DNA of 64,000 nucleotides from assembly GCF_003610015.1 (NCBI RefSeq), contig NZ_AP018933.1:1-64000 (forward strand), in the 5' to 3' direction. Below the pieces are notes generated by a model. That model saw only the letters and a program-made list of their open reading frames with translations. It was not told the DNA's origin and did not search any database. A program made the position numbers and the translations under genes. Positions 61,858 to 64,000 of the stretch are shown here, in pieces. The DNA comes from Zymobacter palmae (GTDB lineage: Bacteria > Pseudomonadota > Gammaproteobacteria > Pseudomonadales > Halomonadaceae). The stretch's first letter is position 1. Each line of letters starts with the position of its first letter.

Positions 61858-61964
61858 GACACTCTCCTTGTTGCTGTGAAGGGCCTACCTTCTCAAGCGA
61901 TGTGAATCACCCTTCATACTGGTACAGCATTGGCATAATGTCATGCTGCCAATCGTGGAAGTTT

Positions 61965-62474
61965 TTAGTGCGCTTCTTGGGCGCGACGCTGCTTGCGGCA
62001 CTCTAGGCAGTAGTCGATCTGCATATGGTGTTCACTGCGGGCATGCATGGTCCAGATAGCGCAGTTCACCAGCGCTGGCACCAGTACCCACACAAAACCG
62101 ATGAAGGGAGAATGCAGGTGCCAGTGCAGGATTTTCATCTGTAGCAGGTAGATGCTTAGCGGGTACAGCACGGACAGCAGTAGGAAGTTCTGAGTGACCT
62201 TCTGCGCCCACGGCTGGTGGAACAGTACGCCCAATCCACAGATTACGGAGGCCACGATATACATCAGTGACAGGATCTGAACACTGACCATCAGAGGGGA
62301 GCCGTTGAGTTCATTGCGGCTGATCCACTCCAGATAGGTGCGGAAATAGGTCATGGCCAGCAGGCAGGTCACCGGTACCACCATCAGCAGATAGATCTGA
62401 AACAGCGTATGTCGAATGGCGTGATGAGTGCGTTCGCGATCACGGCGATCGAGCACGTGAGGGGTAGAGTGCAT
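61965..62474 (-). CDS. Hypothetical membrane protein
   Basis: I do not recognise this 169-residue protein. It has four predicted membrane helices (about 25-45, 62-85, 95-112, 124-143), a His/Arg-rich N-terminus and a C-terminal soluble tail with two Cys (CLEC, about 156-159), which might bind metal. A strong AGGAGG site precedes the ATG. It lies upstream of the CsbD-like gene on the same strand with a 107-bp gap. Confidence 0.7.
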   Translation of the reverse strand: MHSTPHVLDRRDRERTHHAIRHTLFQIYLLMVVPVTCLLAMTYFRTYLEWISRNELNGSPLMVSVQILSLMYIVASVICGLGVLFHQPWAQKVTQNFLLLSVLYPLSIYLLQMKILHWHLHSPFIGFVWVLVPALVNCAIWTMHARSEHHMQIDYCLECRKQRRAQEAH

Positions 62475-62990
62475 GGCATGCCTCCTTGCTACCAGCAGTT
62501 CGAGTCAAGAGCACCGAGTGCCACACAATGGCATAAACGGTTACCCAAAAGAAAAGCGTAGAAAAGGTGCTGACATTTGTGCACTGACTTTAAAGACAGG
62601 CTGCCAACAATAGGCCATACCGTCGGTAATGCGCCCTTCAAAATGTATCTTCATGTAAAAGAAAGGAATAGCTGTGGCCCGCGATGTGTCCTCAATGCTG
62701 ACAATTGACGGAGTTGCTTTGAAAACAGCTAAATAAATGCAGCTTCCAGGGTAAAGAAGGGCTGACTAATGGTCGTAATACAAATGCGAACAGTGTTCTT
62801 GAAAGGCCGTTCAACAGGGTTTTTTCCTGCATATTTGCAATTTGATCTTTCAGACCCTTTCGTAAACTTGTAAGAACTCAGCAGGCGATCGCCTGTCTTC
62901 CCCAGTAGCAATAAAAAGAACGAGAAGAACGAACTCGACGCCGTATTTCCCATGCGTTGGCGCGTCGCTCATTCTGATAAGAGGGTATAC
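62475..62990. other. Intergenic region of 516 bp
   Basis: No convincing ORF or RNA gene was recognised. It contains a perfect 14-bp palindrome CAGGCGATCGCCTG (62882-62895) about 95 bp before the next gene, plus the divergent promoters expected for the flanking genes. Confidence 0.5.
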
Positions 62991-63209
62991 ATGTCATCTT
63001 CCATTTCTAGCCTGGCGCCGCTGTTGACGCCGGATCACCAAGCGCTGTCCAGTTCACTTGAAGATGCGCTCGAATCGCTTGCCATGATTGTGCAGCTGAA
63101 CGAGCACGGTCGTAACAAAGGCGCGTTGCCCGCACAGGATGCCGAAATCATCCGTTCTGCCATCACGATGGTTGAGCTGGTCTACGGACGCCACGTAGAC
63201 GCGGTATGA
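62991..63209 (+). CDS. Hypothetical small protein (72 aa)
   Basis: I do not recognise this protein. It is helical, with no signal peptide or membrane helix (start SSSISSLAPLLTPDH; helix SLEDALESLAMIVQL). The ATG follows a GAGGG site. Base composition fits coding DNA, and a 7-bp hairpin (63218-63240) follows the stop codon. Confidence 0.6.
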   Translation: MSSSISSLAPLLTPDHQALSSSLEDALESLAMIVQLNEHGRNKGALPAQDAEIIRSAITMVELVYGRHVDAV

Positions 63210-63337
63210 GCCGACAGGCCGCACTCACGGTCGGTGCGGCGATGGTGCGCGATTCGTGCTAGTGTGTCGCGTTATACGGCCGTGCCGTGCGCATGGCCAT
63301 CGATCCTTCGACTACTGTCTGCAATGGGGTAGATTCC

Positions 63338-64000
63338 ATGCACGATGCACAGGCTCTGTTTTCCCGCTTTCGCGATATCCTGACGATCTATAATACCGCG
63401 CTGGCGACCAGCATCGACGACGAAGGGCGCGTGCCCGAGTTCGTCGCCCACGGTGAGAATACCAAAGCACCTCGTCAGCTGTGCCAGACGCGCGGCATCA
63501 TCTATAACGTGCATATGGCGCGCGAGTTCGGTGACCGAGCCGCGGCTGCCCGTGCGGTGGACATCTATCAGTCCACGCGCCAGCACTACCTGACCCCCTG
63601 CATGCTGAACGGCCAGCCGGCCTATGCGCCAGTGCCGACCAACGACGGTGCGGCCATGTATGAGCTGGCGTTTCTGCTCAATGCTCAAGTGCAGCTGCAC
63701 TACCTAGATGGCCTGCTGGACGATCCGAGCGTGCTGGATAAGGCCGCACTGGATGCGGACATGACCGTTACCGAAGATGCCATTCTGGCCATCCCGACAG
63801 CGTCCATCTTCCAGCCGCGCGAAGGTGGCGACTTCTCCGAATTGAATGCTGGCATGCATCTGTTCGAAGCCATGGCCTTGCGCTTGCAGCTTTCCGATCA
63901 CGCTGAGCTGCGCCACAAGGCTAACGCCCTGCTTGAGCACGTTGATAACCATTTCTGGGATGACGTGCGTGGCATGCTGGCCGAACGTATTGACGGACAG
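63338..64000 (+). CDS. AGE family epimerase/isomerase (partial, runs off the window)
   Basis: The first 221 codons of an N-acylglucosamine 2-epimerase family enzyme are present. It is an alpha/alpha-barrel; visible features are the QTRGIIYNVHMAREFG segment and ELNAGMHLFEAM, which matches the NPxMHLxEA pattern with the active-site His. Members interconvert GlcNAc/ManNAc, mannose/fructose or cellobiose. With levansucrase nearby a fructose/mannose isomerase is attractive but inferred. The C-terminus lies outside the window. Confidence 0.8.
   Translation, partial: MHDAQALFSRFRDILTIYNTALATSIDDEGRVPEFVAHGENTKAPRQLCQTRGIIYNVHMAREFGDRAAAARAVDIYQSTRQHYLTPCMLNGQPAYAPVPTNDGAAMYELAFLLNAQVQLHYLDGLLDDPSVLDKAALDADMTVTEDAILAIPTASIFQPREGGDFSELNAGMHLFEAMALRLQLSDHAELRHKANALLEHVDNHFWDDVRGMLAERIDGQ

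Noticed and set aside
62729-62953. Minus-strand frame of 74 codons upstream of the 72-residue gene
   Set aside because: Phe/Ser/Leu-rich low-complexity product, no ribosome-binding site, non-coding composition.
63218-63240. 7-bp hairpin after the 72-residue gene
   Set aside because: Perfect but short, with no T-run; not called as a terminator.

Overview
The window reads as the dnaA end of a circular chromosome from a gammaproteobacterium, most likely a Halomonadaceae relative such as Zymobacter or Carnimonas. This is an inference. It rests on the dnaA-dnaN-recF-gyrB order starting at base 1, the mnmG-rsmG-parA-parB-atpIBEFHAGDC block, the glmU-regulator-glmS order, an ArgP/ArgO pair and a leaderless GH68 levansucrase. 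No rRNA, tRNA, insertion sequence, prophage or CRISPR array was seen.

Layout. 1-10.3 kb: replication genes (dnaA, dnaN, recF, gyrB), then an overlapping pqiABC operon for envelope lipid transport. 10.3-20.4 kb: mostly minus-strand genes, comprising an orphan acidic protein, an acetyltransferase, a GT4 glycosyltransferase, an ABM monooxygenase, rlmJ, an OmpA-like lipoprotein, hemW-rdgB, a degenerate kinase, hemL and hemJ. Three of these (hemW, hemL, hemJ) serve haem synthesis. 20.6-22.5 kb: erpA, a SIMPL protein and then a gene-free stretch with a cluster of DnaA boxes that I call oriC. 22.5-34.4 kb: mnmG, rsmG, parAB and the complete F-type ATP synthase operon with a recognisable promoter and terminator. 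34.4-36.1 kb: a three-gene, opposite-strand, AT-richer insert between atpC and glmU. 36.2-40.5 kb: UDP-GlcNAc supply (glmU, DeoR-type regulator, glmS). 40.5-45.8 kb: ArgP/ArgO, an MFS exporter, and an aldo/keto reductase divergent from a LysR regulator. 45.8-48.3 kb: an AT-rich gap followed by two unrecognised genes that share a repeated segment of about 62 residues. 48.4-58.4 kb: periplasmic glutaredoxin, App1-type phosphatase, gluconokinase, aminopeptidase P, riboflavin synthase, a broken acetyltransferase, sstT and a phosphate transporter behind a probable Pho box. 58.4-64 kb: a ParB-fold protein, levansucrase, a CsbD-like stress protein, a small membrane protein and the start of an AGE-family epimerase that runs off the window.

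Most genes are conserved housekeeping functions. The least ordinary content is: (a) the gene pair at 46371-48274 with a threefold 62-residue repeat; (b) the dnaA-distant oriC, whose mnmG promoter overlaps a DnaA box; (c) the GNAT pseudogene at 54076-54506; (d) the Pho box in front of the Pit-type transporter; (e) the kinase-like protein at 17237-18412 with an altered P-loop; and (f) the structured leader of the levansucrase gene. No clear defence system or biosynthetic cluster is present.
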